DNA of 64,000 nt from Geomonas diazotrophica (GTDB lineage Bacteria > Desulfobacterota > Desulfuromonadia > Geobacterales > Geobacteraceae), in the NCBI RefSeq assembly GCF_018919385.1, contig NZ_JAHLMF010000018.1:28829-92828 (forward strand), in the 5' to 3' direction. The position numbers were made by a program, and so were the translations under genes. Each line of letters begins with the position of its first letter. Positions within the stretch are counted from its first letter, which is position 1. Shown here in pieces: positions 8,698 through 16,615 of the stretch. Below the pieces are notes generated by a model that made no database searches, had not been told where the DNA came from, and saw only the letters and a list, made by a program, of their open reading frames with translations.

Positions 8698-9690
8698 ATG
8701 AAGGCGTTCGTCACCGGGGCTACCGGTTTCATAGGCGCGAGCATCGTACGCGAGCTATTGAAGGAAGGTTGGCGGGTGCGCGTGCTGGTGCGTCCCGGCT
8801 CGGACCGGCGCAACCTGGCGGGTCTCGACCTGGAGCTCCACGAGGGTGATCTCTCCGAGCGCCAGCCGCTGGTCAGGGCGCTGTCGGGGTGCGATGCCCT
8901 GTTCCACGCCGCGGCGGACTACCGGCTCTGGACCCGGACGCCCCAGGCGATGTACGACGCCAACGTGCTCGGTACCCGCAACATGCTTTCGGCGGCCCTC
9001 GCCGCCGGCGTCGGCAAGGTGGTCTACACAAGCAGCGTGGGAACACTGGGGAACCCGGGCGACGGCACACCCGGCAACGAGGAGACTCCGGTCGACTTCG
9101 GCGACATGGTCGGGGATTACAAGAAGAGCAAGTTCCTGGCCGAGCGTGCCGCCGAGTCGTACCTGGACAAGGGGCTGCCGCTGGTGATCGTGAACCCGTC
9201 GACCCCGGTCGGACCGATGGACGTGAAGCCGACCCCGACCGGGAAGATCATCGTCGACTTCTTGAACGGCAAGATGCCCGCCTATCTCGACACCGGTTTG
9301 AACCTGATCGACGTCGAGGCGTGCGCGCGCGGGCACCTGCTGGCGGCCCAAAAGGGAAGGGTCGGGGAGAAGTACATCCTCGGGAACCGCAACCTGACCA
9401 TGGCGCAGATCTTCGAGATGCTCTCGGCGCTCACAGGGCTCAAGGCGCCGCGGGTGAAGCTCCCCTACTACCCGGTTCTCATGGCGGCCTACGCGAACCA
9501 CGCGCTCTCCGTCGTCACCGGTCGCGAGCCGCTCATCCCGCTGGCGGGGGTGCAGATGGCGAAGAAGTTCATGTATTTCGATTCCGGCAAGGCCCAGGCC
9601 GAGCTCGGGCTGCCGCAGACTCCCGTGGAAGACGCACTGGAGCGCGCGGTGAAGTGGTTCAAGGACAACGGCTATGCCCAAAACCGTTAG
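8698..9690 (+). CDS. hpnA: Hopanoid-associated sugar epimerase HpnA
   Basis: The 330-residue protein is an extended short-chain dehydrogenase. It has an N-terminal GATGFIG dinucleotide loop (residues 7-13), a central TSSVGTLG segment and the catalytic YKKSK. HpnA is always found with hopanoid genes and is thought to act on the polar side chain, although its substrate is not settled. The start ATG is 9 bases after the shc stop, so both genes are read from one transcript, and dxs follows after 59 bases. A generic NAD-dependent epimerase would look similar; the operon context decides the name. Confidence 0.9.
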   Translation: MKAFVTGATGFIGASIVRELLKEGWRVRVLVRPGSDRRNLAGLDLELHEGDLSERQPLVRALSGCDALFHAAADYRLWTRTPQAMYDANVLGTRNMLSAALAAGVGKVVYTSSVGTLGNPGDGTPGNEETPVDFGDMVGDYKKSKFLAERAAESYLDKGLPLVIVNPSTPVGPMDVKPTPTGKIIVDFLNGKMPAYLDTGLNLIDVEACARGHLLAAQKGRVGEKYILGNRNLTMAQIFEMLSALTGLKAPRVKLPYYPVLMAAYANHALSVVTGREPLIPLAGVQMAKKFMYFDSGKAQAELGLPQTPVEDALERAVKWFKDNGYAQNR

Positions 9691-9749
9691 CCCAACGTTT
9701 TCCCAGCAGCCCCCTGTTCTTTAATCGTTACGGGTTCTCAAGGAGATCC

Positions 9750-11657
9750 ATGTACACATTGCTCAGCAAGATAAACGGTCCCGACGACCTGAAGAAGCTG
9801 GATGCCGAGGAGCTGGTGCTGCTCGCTGACGAGGTGCGCGGCTTCCTCATGGATACGGTGGCGAAGACCGGCGGACACCTGGCCTCCAACCTGGGTGTGG
9901 TCGAGCTCAGCATCGCGCTGCATTACTGTTTCGACTCCCCAAAGGACAACATCGTCTGGGACGTCGGCCACCAGGCCTACACCCACAAGATCCTCACCGG
10001 GCGGCGCGACAGCTTCCACACCCAGCGCTGCTACAAGGGGATCAGCGGCTTTCCCAAGCGCTCCGAGTCCCCCCACGACGCCTTCGGTGCCGGTCACTCC
10101 TCCACCTCGATCTCGGCGGGGCTCGGCCTCGCCGTGGCCCACGCGCTCAAGGGGGACAACGCCCGGGTCATCTCGGTGATCGGGGACGGCTCCCTCACCG
10201 GCGGCATGGCGCTGGAGGCGCTCAACCAGGCCGGGCACCTGAAGAAGAACCTGATCGTGGTCCTAAACGACAACGAGATGTCCATCTCGAAGAACGTGGG
10301 CGCCCTCTCCTCCTTCATCTCCAGGAAGATGACCGGCACCTACTACCGCAGCCTGAAAAAGGAAATGGAAGGCCTTCTGGCCGGGATCCCCGCCATCGGC
10401 GGCAACATCCTGCACTTCGCCAAGAAGGCGGAGAACTCGCTCAAGGGGTTTCTCACCCCGGGGACCCTCTTCGAGGCGCTCGGCTTCGAGTACGTGGGCC
10501 CCATCGCCGGGCACGACATCCCCACCCTCCTGGGCGTCCTGGAGAACGTGAAGCGGCTGGAGGGACCGATCCTGCTGCACGTGATGACCAAGAAGGGGAA
10601 AGGGTACGGACCGGCCGAGGACATGCCCGACAAGTTCCACGGCGTGGCCCCCACCAAGCCCGCCAGCACCACCGCGAGCAAGCAGGGTCCCCCCTCCTAC
10701 ACCAGCGTCTTCGGCAACACCCTGGTGAAGCTCGGGGAGAAGGACGAGAAGATCCTGGCCATCACTGCGGCCATGCCCGACGGCACCGGCCTCACCCCGT
10801 TCGCGGAACGGTTCCCGGAGCGCTTCTTCGACGTCGGCATCGCCGAGCAGCACGCCCTGACCTTCGCGGCCGGGCTCGCCGTGGAAGGGTTCCGCCCGGT
10901 CGCCGCCATCTACTCCACCTTCACCCAGCGCGCCTACGACCAGGTCTTCCACGACATCTGCCTGCAGAAGCTGCCGGTGACCCTGGCCCTGGACCGCGCC
11001 GGCCTGGTAGGCGACGACGGCCCGACCCATCACGGTGCCTTCGACATCTCGTACCTGCGCCACCTCCCGGAGCTCACCGTGATGGCCCCCAAGGACGAGA
11101 ACGAGCTGCAGCACATGCTGAAGACCGCCATCTATCACGGCCGCCCCGTTTCGCTGCGCTACCCGCGCGGTGCCGGATACGGAGTCGAGATGGACAAGGA
11201 GCTCAAATCGCTCGAGATCGGCAAGGGGGAACTGCTGGTCCAGGGCACCGACCTGACCCTGGTCGCCGTCGGCTCCACCGTCTACCCTGCGCTGGAAGCC
11301 GCTGCGCTCCTGAAGCAGAAGGGGATCTTCGCCTCCGTGGTGAACGCGCGCTTCGTGAAGCCTTTGGACCGCGAGCTGATCCTCTCCGAGGCCGGGCGCA
11401 CCGGCTGCGTCGTCACCGTGGAGGAGAACGCCCTTCTGGGCGGGTTCGGCAGCGCCGTCCTGGAAGCGGTCGCCGATGCGGGGCTTACCGGGATACGGGT
11501 GAAGCGGATCGGCATCCCCGACAGCTTCATCGAACAGGGAAGCCAGGCCCAACTGCGCACCGACCTCGGCCTCGACGGCGCCGGGATCGCCGCCGCCTGC
11601 CAGGCCTTCCTGAAGGGTGCCGGCAGCGTTCATCCGCAACTAACCGTAGTCAAGTAG
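9750..11657 (+). CDS. dxs: 1-deoxy-D-xylulose-5-phosphate synthase
   Basis: The 635-residue thiamine-diphosphate enzyme condenses pyruvate and glyceraldehyde-3-phosphate, the entry step of the MEP isoprenoid pathway. Visible signatures are [16 protein letters not shown], the ThDP/metal motif [17 protein letters not shown], the catalytic glutamate region [13 protein letters not shown] and [18 protein letters not shown] at 9750 is preceded by AAGGAGA and begins a normal N-terminus (MYTLLSKI); the frame is open further upstream only as a shadow of hpnA. Placement inside the hopanoid operon suggests that precursor supply is co-expressed with squalene cyclisation. A second dxs copy may exist elsewhere. 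Confidence 0.96.
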   Translation: MYTLLSKINGPDDLKKLDAEELVLLADEVRGFLMDTVAKTGGHLASNLGVVELSIALHYCFDSPKDNIVWDVGHQAYTHKILTGRRDSFHTQRCYKGISGFPKRSESPHDAFGAGHSSTSISAGLGLAVAHALKGDNARVISVIGDGSLTGGMALEALNQAGHLKKNLIVVLNDNEMSISKNVGALSSFISRKMTGTYYRSLKKEMEGLLAGIPAIGGNILHFAKKAENSLKGFLTPGTLFEALGFEYVGPIAGHDIPTLLGVLENVKRLEGPILLHVMTKKGKGYGPAEDMPDKFHGVAPTKPASTTASKQGPPSYTSVFGNTLVKLGEKDEKILAITAAMPDGTGLTPFAERFPERFFDVGIAEQHALTFAAGLAVEGFRPVAAIYSTFTQRAYDQVFHDICLQKLPVTLALDRAGLVGDDGPTHHGAFDISYLRHLPELTVMAPKDENELQHMLKTAIYHGRPVSLRYPRGAGYGVEMDKELKSLEIGKGELLVQGTDLTLVAVGSTVYPALEAAALLKQKGIFASVVNARFVKPLDRELILSEAGRTGCVVTVEENALLGGFGSAVLEAVADAGLTGIRVKRIGIPDSFIEQGSQAQLRTDLGLDGAGIAAACQAFLKGAGSVHPQLTVVK

Positions 11658-11688
11658 CAGCATTTTCGTTTCAGTCAGGCAGCTAGAC

Positions 11689-11729
11689 GCGGGACAGGCT
11701 GAAGGCTTCATCTCCTCGGCCTGTCCCGC
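11689..11729 (+). terminator. Perfect 11-bp inverted repeat between dxs and hpnH
   Basis: GCGGGACAGGC at 11689-11699 is exactly repeated in inverted orientation at 11719-11729. No T-run follows, so it is not a classical terminator. It may act as an attenuator, an mRNA-stabilising hairpin or a processing site that sets hpnH expression apart from dxs. Confidence 0.4.
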
Positions 11730-11780
11730 AGCCATGTTTATCAGCCTCAACCCAAGAACAGCCGGAAGGATACCTCTACA

Positions 11781-12779
11781 ATGCGTTTTCCGATGCGATT
11801 GAATTACGACCTCACCCGTTACATCATGGGCAACAAGATGAAGAAGCAGGAGAAGTACCCCCTGGTCCTCATGCTGGAGCCGACCCACCTCTGCAACCTC
11901 GCCTGCTCCGGCTGCGGCCGGATCAGGGAGTACGCCGACACCATACAGGAGATGATGAGCCTCAAGGAGTGCCTCGACTCAGTGGACGAGTGCCCGGCAC
12001 CGGTCGTCACCATCACCGGCGGCGAACCGTTCCTGTATCCCCACATCTTCGAACTGATCGATGAAGTGCTGAAGAGGGGGAAGCACATCTATCTCTGCAC
12101 CAACGCCCTGCTCCTTGAGAAGGCGCTGGACACCCTGAAGCCGCACCCGAACTTCGTGATCAACGTGCACCTGGACGGCATGGAAGAGACCCACGACCGC
12201 ATCCTGGAGCGCCCCGGCACCTTCAAGATCGCCATGTCCGCCATCAAGAAGGCGAAGCAGCTCGGCTTCCGGCTCTGCACCAACACCACCATATTCAAGG
12301 AAACCGACCTGATCGAGATCGAGATGCTCTTCTCGCATCTGAAGGACCTGGGCGTCGACGGCTTCCTGGTAGCCCCCGGATTCGGCTACGAGGCGGTCGG
12401 GGAGAAGCTGTTCCTGGAGCGGCGCGAGATCCAGAAGAAGTTCGAGGCGGTTTACGAGATGAGCAAGCGGTACCGCTTCTTCTCCACCCCCATGTACCTG
12501 AGGTTTTTGAAGGGGGAGAAGGAACTGGAATGCACCCCGTGGGGCAACCCGACCCGGAACCCGCGCGGCTGGAAGGCCCCCTGCTACCTCATCACCGACG
12601 AGCACTACGGCAGTTTCGCCGAGATGATGGAGAAGACCCAGTGGGACAAGTACGGCGTGGGCAAGGACCCGCGCTGCGCCCAATGCATGATGCACTGCGG
12701 CTTCGAGCCGAGCGTCGTCGAGGAGATCGGCAAGAGCTGGAAAGAGATGTGGGAAATGTTCCTGTGGAACCTGACCTGA
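11781..12779 (+). CDS. hpnH: Adenosyl-hopene transferase HpnH (radical SAM)
   Basis: HpnH joins the 5'-deoxyadenosyl radical to diploptene, giving adenosylhopane, the first side-chain step of bacteriohopanepolyols. The 332-residue protein carries the radical-SAM CX3CX2C cluster at Cys38, Cys42 and Cys45 (CNLACSGC), the GGEP motif in ITGGEPFLYP, and a C-terminal cysteine group around RCAQCMMHCGFEP that is typical of HpnH. The start is ATG 11781 with GGAAGG ten bases upstream; ATG at 11793 is an alternative. Together with shc, hpnA and dxs upstream and hpnI and hpnN opposite, it completes a compact route to glycosylated and exported hopanoids. Confidence 0.95.
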   Translation: MRFPMRLNYDLTRYIMGNKMKKQEKYPLVLMLEPTHLCNLACSGCGRIREYADTIQEMMSLKECLDSVDECPAPVVTITGGEPFLYPHIFELIDEVLKRGKHIYLCTNALLLEKALDTLKPHPNFVINVHLDGMEETHDRILERPGTFKIAMSAIKKAKQLGFRLCTNTTIFKETDLIEIEMLFSHLKDLGVDGFLVAPGFGYEAVGEKLFLERREIQKKFEAVYEMSKRYRFFSTPMYLRFLKGEKELECTPWGNPTRNPRGWKAPCYLITDEHYGSFAEMMEKTQWDKYGVGKDPRCAQCMMHCGFEPSVVEEIGKSWKEMWEMFLWNLT

Positions 12780-12812
12780 GATCAGCAGCTTTAACCAGCC
12801 CGTAAAACACAG

Positions 12813-12840
12813 GAAGGGGCAGCCTCACGGCTGCCCCTTC
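12813..12840. terminator. Terminator between convergent hpnH and cytochrome gene
   Basis: GAAGGGGCAGCC and its exact reverse complement flank a TCAC tetraloop, giving a 12-bp perfect stem. It lies between two convergent genes and may serve both, although the flanking T/A runs are weak. Confidence 0.7.
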
Positions 12841-12914
12841 TACGTTTGCGACAGACGGCGCATCAAATCTTGAAATCTGAAGAACGCCCCGCGTGTCTGT
12901 TCCCTGCCCTACGG

Positions 12915-14096
12915 TTACTTGTTGGTTATGAGCAGTGCCGCATTTCCCATCTCCTTCTCGTCGTCGGCTGCGGGTGTTCTGAAGCGATCGGTCGTGTACC
13001 TCAGCCTGGCCTTGACGGTGTACAAACCAGGGGCCAAAGACGGGTTCCAGTCCAGCAGACGCTCTTCGCCGGCCCGAACCGGAGGTTCATGCATCCCCTG
13101 TGCGTCAGCTCGTGTCTGCGCATACGCCTCATAACCGGAAAGCTTCTTATCCTCTTCCAGGAACGCCTTGTCGTCGGGACGGCCACTGAAATTGGGCGCA
13201 AAGAGCCATTCTTTCCGGGCCCTACTCACTCCCTGACGATCCAGCACATCCACCGAAAGATACACGCCGCGGGCATTGGGGCCGGTCGGGACCGAATGTC
13301 CGGCGCCGATGTTCGTCACGCTGAAAGAAAGGATGGCTTTGTCCTGGTCGCGCTGGATGATCGAGAGGCTCAACGAACCGCCCAGGCGCTGCGCGGAGTG
13401 ACCACCGGTCCAGAGGTGCCGCCCGACTGCGACAGGAGCACCATCCGAGTCCTCGGCAACTTTACGCAAGGTACGAGGCATGTGGCAATCCTGGCACTCT
13501 TGTGCGCCGAGGCCAGGCTTGTGGAAGTCGTCACGCCACTCCAGATAGGTCTGGTACTGTCCCCCTACGATCCTGGTGTTCGTTGTATCGACGTGACAGT
13601 GAGCGCATACCGCCGAGGTTTGCAGAGCAGGCTCGACAACCGAGGCATGGGGTGCATTTTTCGAATTGCGGACGCTTCGTACCTTCCCCTCGGGCGTTAG
13701 GTGGCAGGTGGCACAGGTGATCGAGATCTCTCCCGCATTCACCACGTTCGGCATCTGTTTCCCGACCTCATTCTTGCCGGGGATGTTGAAAGACCCGGCA
13801 AAATGGCAGGAACGGCACCATTCGACTGATCCGCCGGAGGCAAGCGGCGTAAATTTCGAGGTGGCATGGGCGGTCGCCGCGGGAGAAACCGTCGCGGGTA
13901 TCGAGTGATTCGCGGAATGATTATCGCTGCCGACGCCCAGGGCGTATTCCTTAAAGAGCACCTGGTGACACTCTCCGCAGGTCTCCGACGGGGTTGCAGC
14001 CCCCTTGGGAAAGGTGACCGGTTCCGCAAGAGCGATGGTTGAGATTGACATAAGCATAGTGAACACCGTGCCCATAAGCCTCAAACTTCTTTTCAT
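12915..14096 (-). CDS. Periplasmic pentaheme c-type cytochrome
   Basis: The 393-residue protein begins with a Sec signal peptide ending at about residue 24 (ALA-EP). Five CXXCH heme sites are seen in order: CGECH, CRSCH, CATCH, CAHCH and CQDCH. The heme part fills the first 220 residues. The C-terminal 170 residues form a beta-rich domain with GHSVPTGPNARG, a motif common in the cytochrome c554/c552-like multiheme group. It is probably a periplasmic electron carrier or redox enzyme subunit; no catalytic heme can be assigned by eye. AGAGGG lies 8 bases before the ATG. The gene diverges from a MocR-type regulator 225 bases away, which may control it. Confidence 0.85.
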   Translation of the reverse strand: MKRSLRLMGTVFTMLMSISTIALAEPVTFPKGAATPSETCGECHQVLFKEYALGVGSDNHSANHSIPATVSPAATAHATSKFTPLASGGSVEWCRSCHFAGSFNIPGKNEVGKQMPNVVNAGEISITCATCHLTPEGKVRSVRNSKNAPHASVVEPALQTSAVCAHCHVDTTNTRIVGGQYQTYLEWRDDFHKPGLGAQECQDCHMPRTLRKVAEDSDGAPVAVGRHLWTGGHSAQRLGGSLSLSIIQRDQDKAILSFSVTNIGAGHSVPTGPNARGVYLSVDVLDRQGVSRARKEWLFAPNFSGRPDDKAFLEEDKKLSGYEAYAQTRADAQGMHEPPVRAGEERLLDWNPSLAPGLYTVKARLRYTTDRFRTPAADDEKEMGNAALLITNK

Positions 14097-14321
14097 AGGT
14101 TACCCTCTCGATGCTTGTGTGTTTTTCCCGGCTGCGCTTTCCGGACTGATATCAGTGAGGGGAGCATAGACCCAACGTGCAACCATTCACAGCTGCAGTT
14201 TTTGTTTTTTTTATGGGAGCAGATTGGATAGTATGCGAGTATGCAGAGACGGCCTGCGAGTCGCGTTGAGGGGCAGATCCTGCTTAACGCGCAGCCAAAC
14301 CTTGGAGGAGACGGGGGCAGC

Positions 14322-15713
14322 ATGTTCATCCTGAATAGCAGTGATCCGGTGCCGCTGTACAAACAGCTCTACACCCAGCTCAGAGAGCACATCCTGTCAG
14401 GCAAGCTGCCTGCAAATACCAGGCTTCCGTCGGTGAGGCAGATGGCCGTAGAGCTTTCTGCCAGTTGCAACACGGTCGATGGAGCCTACCAGGAGCTTTA
14501 TGCCGAGGGATACATCTACAGCAGGCCGCGCAGCGGCTATTTCGTGTCGCCCCTCGACCATGAGGTTGCACCGCACTCCCTGTCCGGCAAAAAAGGCGAA
14601 AACAACTTAGTTCAGCCCTACCAGTCCCACTTTGCCTATGATTTCCATCCTGCCCACCTCGATCCGGAAAGTTTTCCCACCGAACTCTGGCGAAAATGCC
14701 TGACAGAGGGGTTGCGCCGCAACAGCCGGGAGTTCAGTCACTATGGCGACCTCCAGGGAAGCTGGGGATTACGCTGCTCCATCCACAGTTATCTGGAGAA
14801 ATCGCGCGGCGTGACCTGTGACCCGGACCAGATCATCGTCAGCGCCGGTCTGCACCAGGGCCTCGAGATCATCGCGCACCTGCTGCAAGGGCAGCATACG
14901 ACGGTAGCGGTTGAGAATCCGGGCTACCACCTGCCCCGTACCGTCTTCCAGAACCATGGCTATACCATCTGTCCTGTTCCCGTCGGTATTGGCGGGATCG
15001 AATTGGACCAGCTCAAGGCCGGCAGCGCCACCATCGCCTACGTCACCCCTTCGCACCAGCTCCCCTTGGGTTACGTGATGCCGGTGGCCAACCGGCTGGC
15101 ATTGATAGAATGGGCGGAATCCGGTGGCAGGTTCATCATTGAAGACGACTATGACAGCGAGCTTCGCTACCAGGGCAACCCCATCCCCTCCTTGCAGGGC
15201 CTGCGCCCGACCGGGAACATCATCTATTCGGGGACCTTCTCCAAGATACTCTCCCCCGAACTCCGTTTGAGCTACCTGGTACTTCCCTACTCTTTGCTGG
15301 CGAGGTACCGCCAGCTCTACAGGGACTACAACTCCTCGGTGTCGCTGGTTGAGCAGAGAGCCATGGAATGTTTCATGGAGCAGGGGCACTGGGAGCGGCA
15401 TATCAGGCGCATGCGCACGGTCTATAAAAAGAAGCACGACATGCTGCTGCGGTCGGTCGAGACCCATTTTGGCAGACGGGCCGTCGTCATCGGCCAGGGC
15501 GCCGGGCTGCACGTCGTCATAAGGCTCCCCGAAACGCCCTACAGTGAAGCGGAGATCATAGACAAGGCGGCGCAAAAGGGTATTCGGCTGCTCCGGTTTT
15601 CGGATTTCCACGCCACCGGCCATCCGGAAGCGGTGACACTGGTGCTCGGCTTTGGTGGACTGGTCGGCAGCGAGATCGAGCGAGGCATTGCCTTGCTCTC
15701 CCATATCTGCTGA
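14322..15713 (+). CDS. MocR/PdxR-type transcriptional regulator (GntR-aminotransferase fusion)
   Basis: The 463-residue protein fuses an N-terminal GntR winged helix (about residues 10-78, with PLYKQLYTQLREHILSGKL and LPSVRQMAVEL) to a fold-type I aminotransferase domain. Visible PLP-site elements include EDDYDSELRYQ and SGTFSKILSPELR, whose lysine should bind PLP. Such proteins sense PLP or an amino compound and usually regulate a divergent or nearby gene, here perhaps the cytochrome at 12915-14096. The start ATG 14322 is preceded by GGAGGAG; the frame extends upstream without good initiation signals. The effector and target are unknown. Confidence 0.88.
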   Translation: MFILNSSDPVPLYKQLYTQLREHILSGKLPANTRLPSVRQMAVELSASCNTVDGAYQELYAEGYIYSRPRSGYFVSPLDHEVAPHSLSGKKGENNLVQPYQSHFAYDFHPAHLDPESFPTELWRKCLTEGLRRNSREFSHYGDLQGSWGLRCSIHSYLEKSRGVTCDPDQIIVSAGLHQGLEIIAHLLQGQHTTVAVENPGYHLPRTVFQNHGYTICPVPVGIGGIELDQLKAGSATIAYVTPSHQLPLGYVMPVANRLALIEWAESGGRFIIEDDYDSELRYQGNPIPSLQGLRPTGNIIYSGTFSKILSPELRLSYLVLPYSLLARYRQLYRDYNSSVSLVEQRAMECFMEQGHWERHIRRMRTVYKKKHDMLLRSVETHFGRRAVVIGQGAGLHVVIRLPETPYSEAEIIDKAAQKGIRLLRFSDFHATGHPEAVTLVLGFGGLVGSEIERGIALLSHIC

Positions 15714-15774
15714 AAAAGGGGGCAGACTACTTTTCCATCTCCAGCAGTCTGGAGTAAAAGCGTAAGCTTCCCCG

Positions 15775-16425
15775 TCAAGTAGACATTTCATAAGTAGAGT
15801 TTCTGGTGTAGCGATTCATGTAATCAACGGGTGTCAGATCCCCGAGGGCATCGTGCGGGCGTAGCTCGTTGTAGTCGTTCATCCACCAGTAGGTAATCTC
15901 CCGGACCTCGCTGAGGCTCTGGAAAACGTACAGGCTCAGGATCTCCACCCGGTAGGTGCGATTGCACCTTTCGATGTAGGCGTTCTGGTTCGGTTCTCCT
16001 GGCTGGATATAGTGGATCATCATTCCAGCAGCCTCTGCCCAGGCAACAAAGTCACCGCTCAAAAACTCTGGGCCGTTGTCAGTTCGTAGAACGTGAGGAA
16101 GCCCCCGCTCCTGCCTCAACCGCTCGAAGACCCGAATTAGTCGCCTTCCGGTAATTGAGGTGTCAATCTCTACGCTGAGGCACTCGCGGTTGAAATCGTC
16201 AATGACATTGAAGGTACGAAACGTTTTCCCGCAGTAGAGCGTGTCGCTCATAAAATCTGCCGACCATACCTGGTTCGGCTGTTGAGGTACCCAAAGAGGT
16301 TGCTTGATCCGCTTCGGCAGCCGTTTCTTCGCCCTGCGCTTCAGGTTCAGTTTAAGGTCACAATAGACCCGGTAGACGCGCTTGTGGTTCCATCTGTGGC
16401 CCGTACGGCGTAGCCTTGATCGGTT
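15775..16425 (-). pseudogene. IS3-family transposase OrfB, 5'-truncated
   Basis: The open frame encodes the C-terminal integrase part of an IS3-family (IS2/IS407-like) OrfB. The catalytic triad is still present: Asp in WSADFM, Asp in RTDNGPEF and Glu in NAYIERCN. The helix-turn-helix N-terminal half is missing and an in-frame TAG at 16426-16428 closes the frame. No OrfA is found beside it. The fragment marks the right edge of the GC-rich backbone before an AT-rich segment begins, and is probably the scar of a transposition or deletion event. Confidence 0.85.
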
Positions 16426-16615
16426 CTAGATGATGGTCTGGCTACGCTTCGGGGAATCATCTCTACCCCTCTACCCACTAGTACAACAGATGTGCCAATG
16501 GTCTTCTTTCTCAGCAAGAACATCACGAGACCTAATACGCTCCTGCTCTCTACCCCGAACGCTAGTCCCAGTTGGCTAGTCAAGGATTAGCAACTTTCGG
16601 CCATGTAAACGAATG
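16426..16615. other. Junction region between IS3 fragment and AT-rich gene
   Basis: No convincing gene is seen. A minus-strand frame here gives short peptide stretches (for example RSRDVLAEKEDHW) that could be decayed coding sequence of a mobile element but match nothing I recognise. Base composition shifts to AT-rich within this stretch. Confidence 0.4.

Noticed and set aside
16347..16583. 78-codon minus-strand frame at the IS3 junction
   Set aside because: It overlaps the transposase fragment out of frame and matches no known protein pattern.
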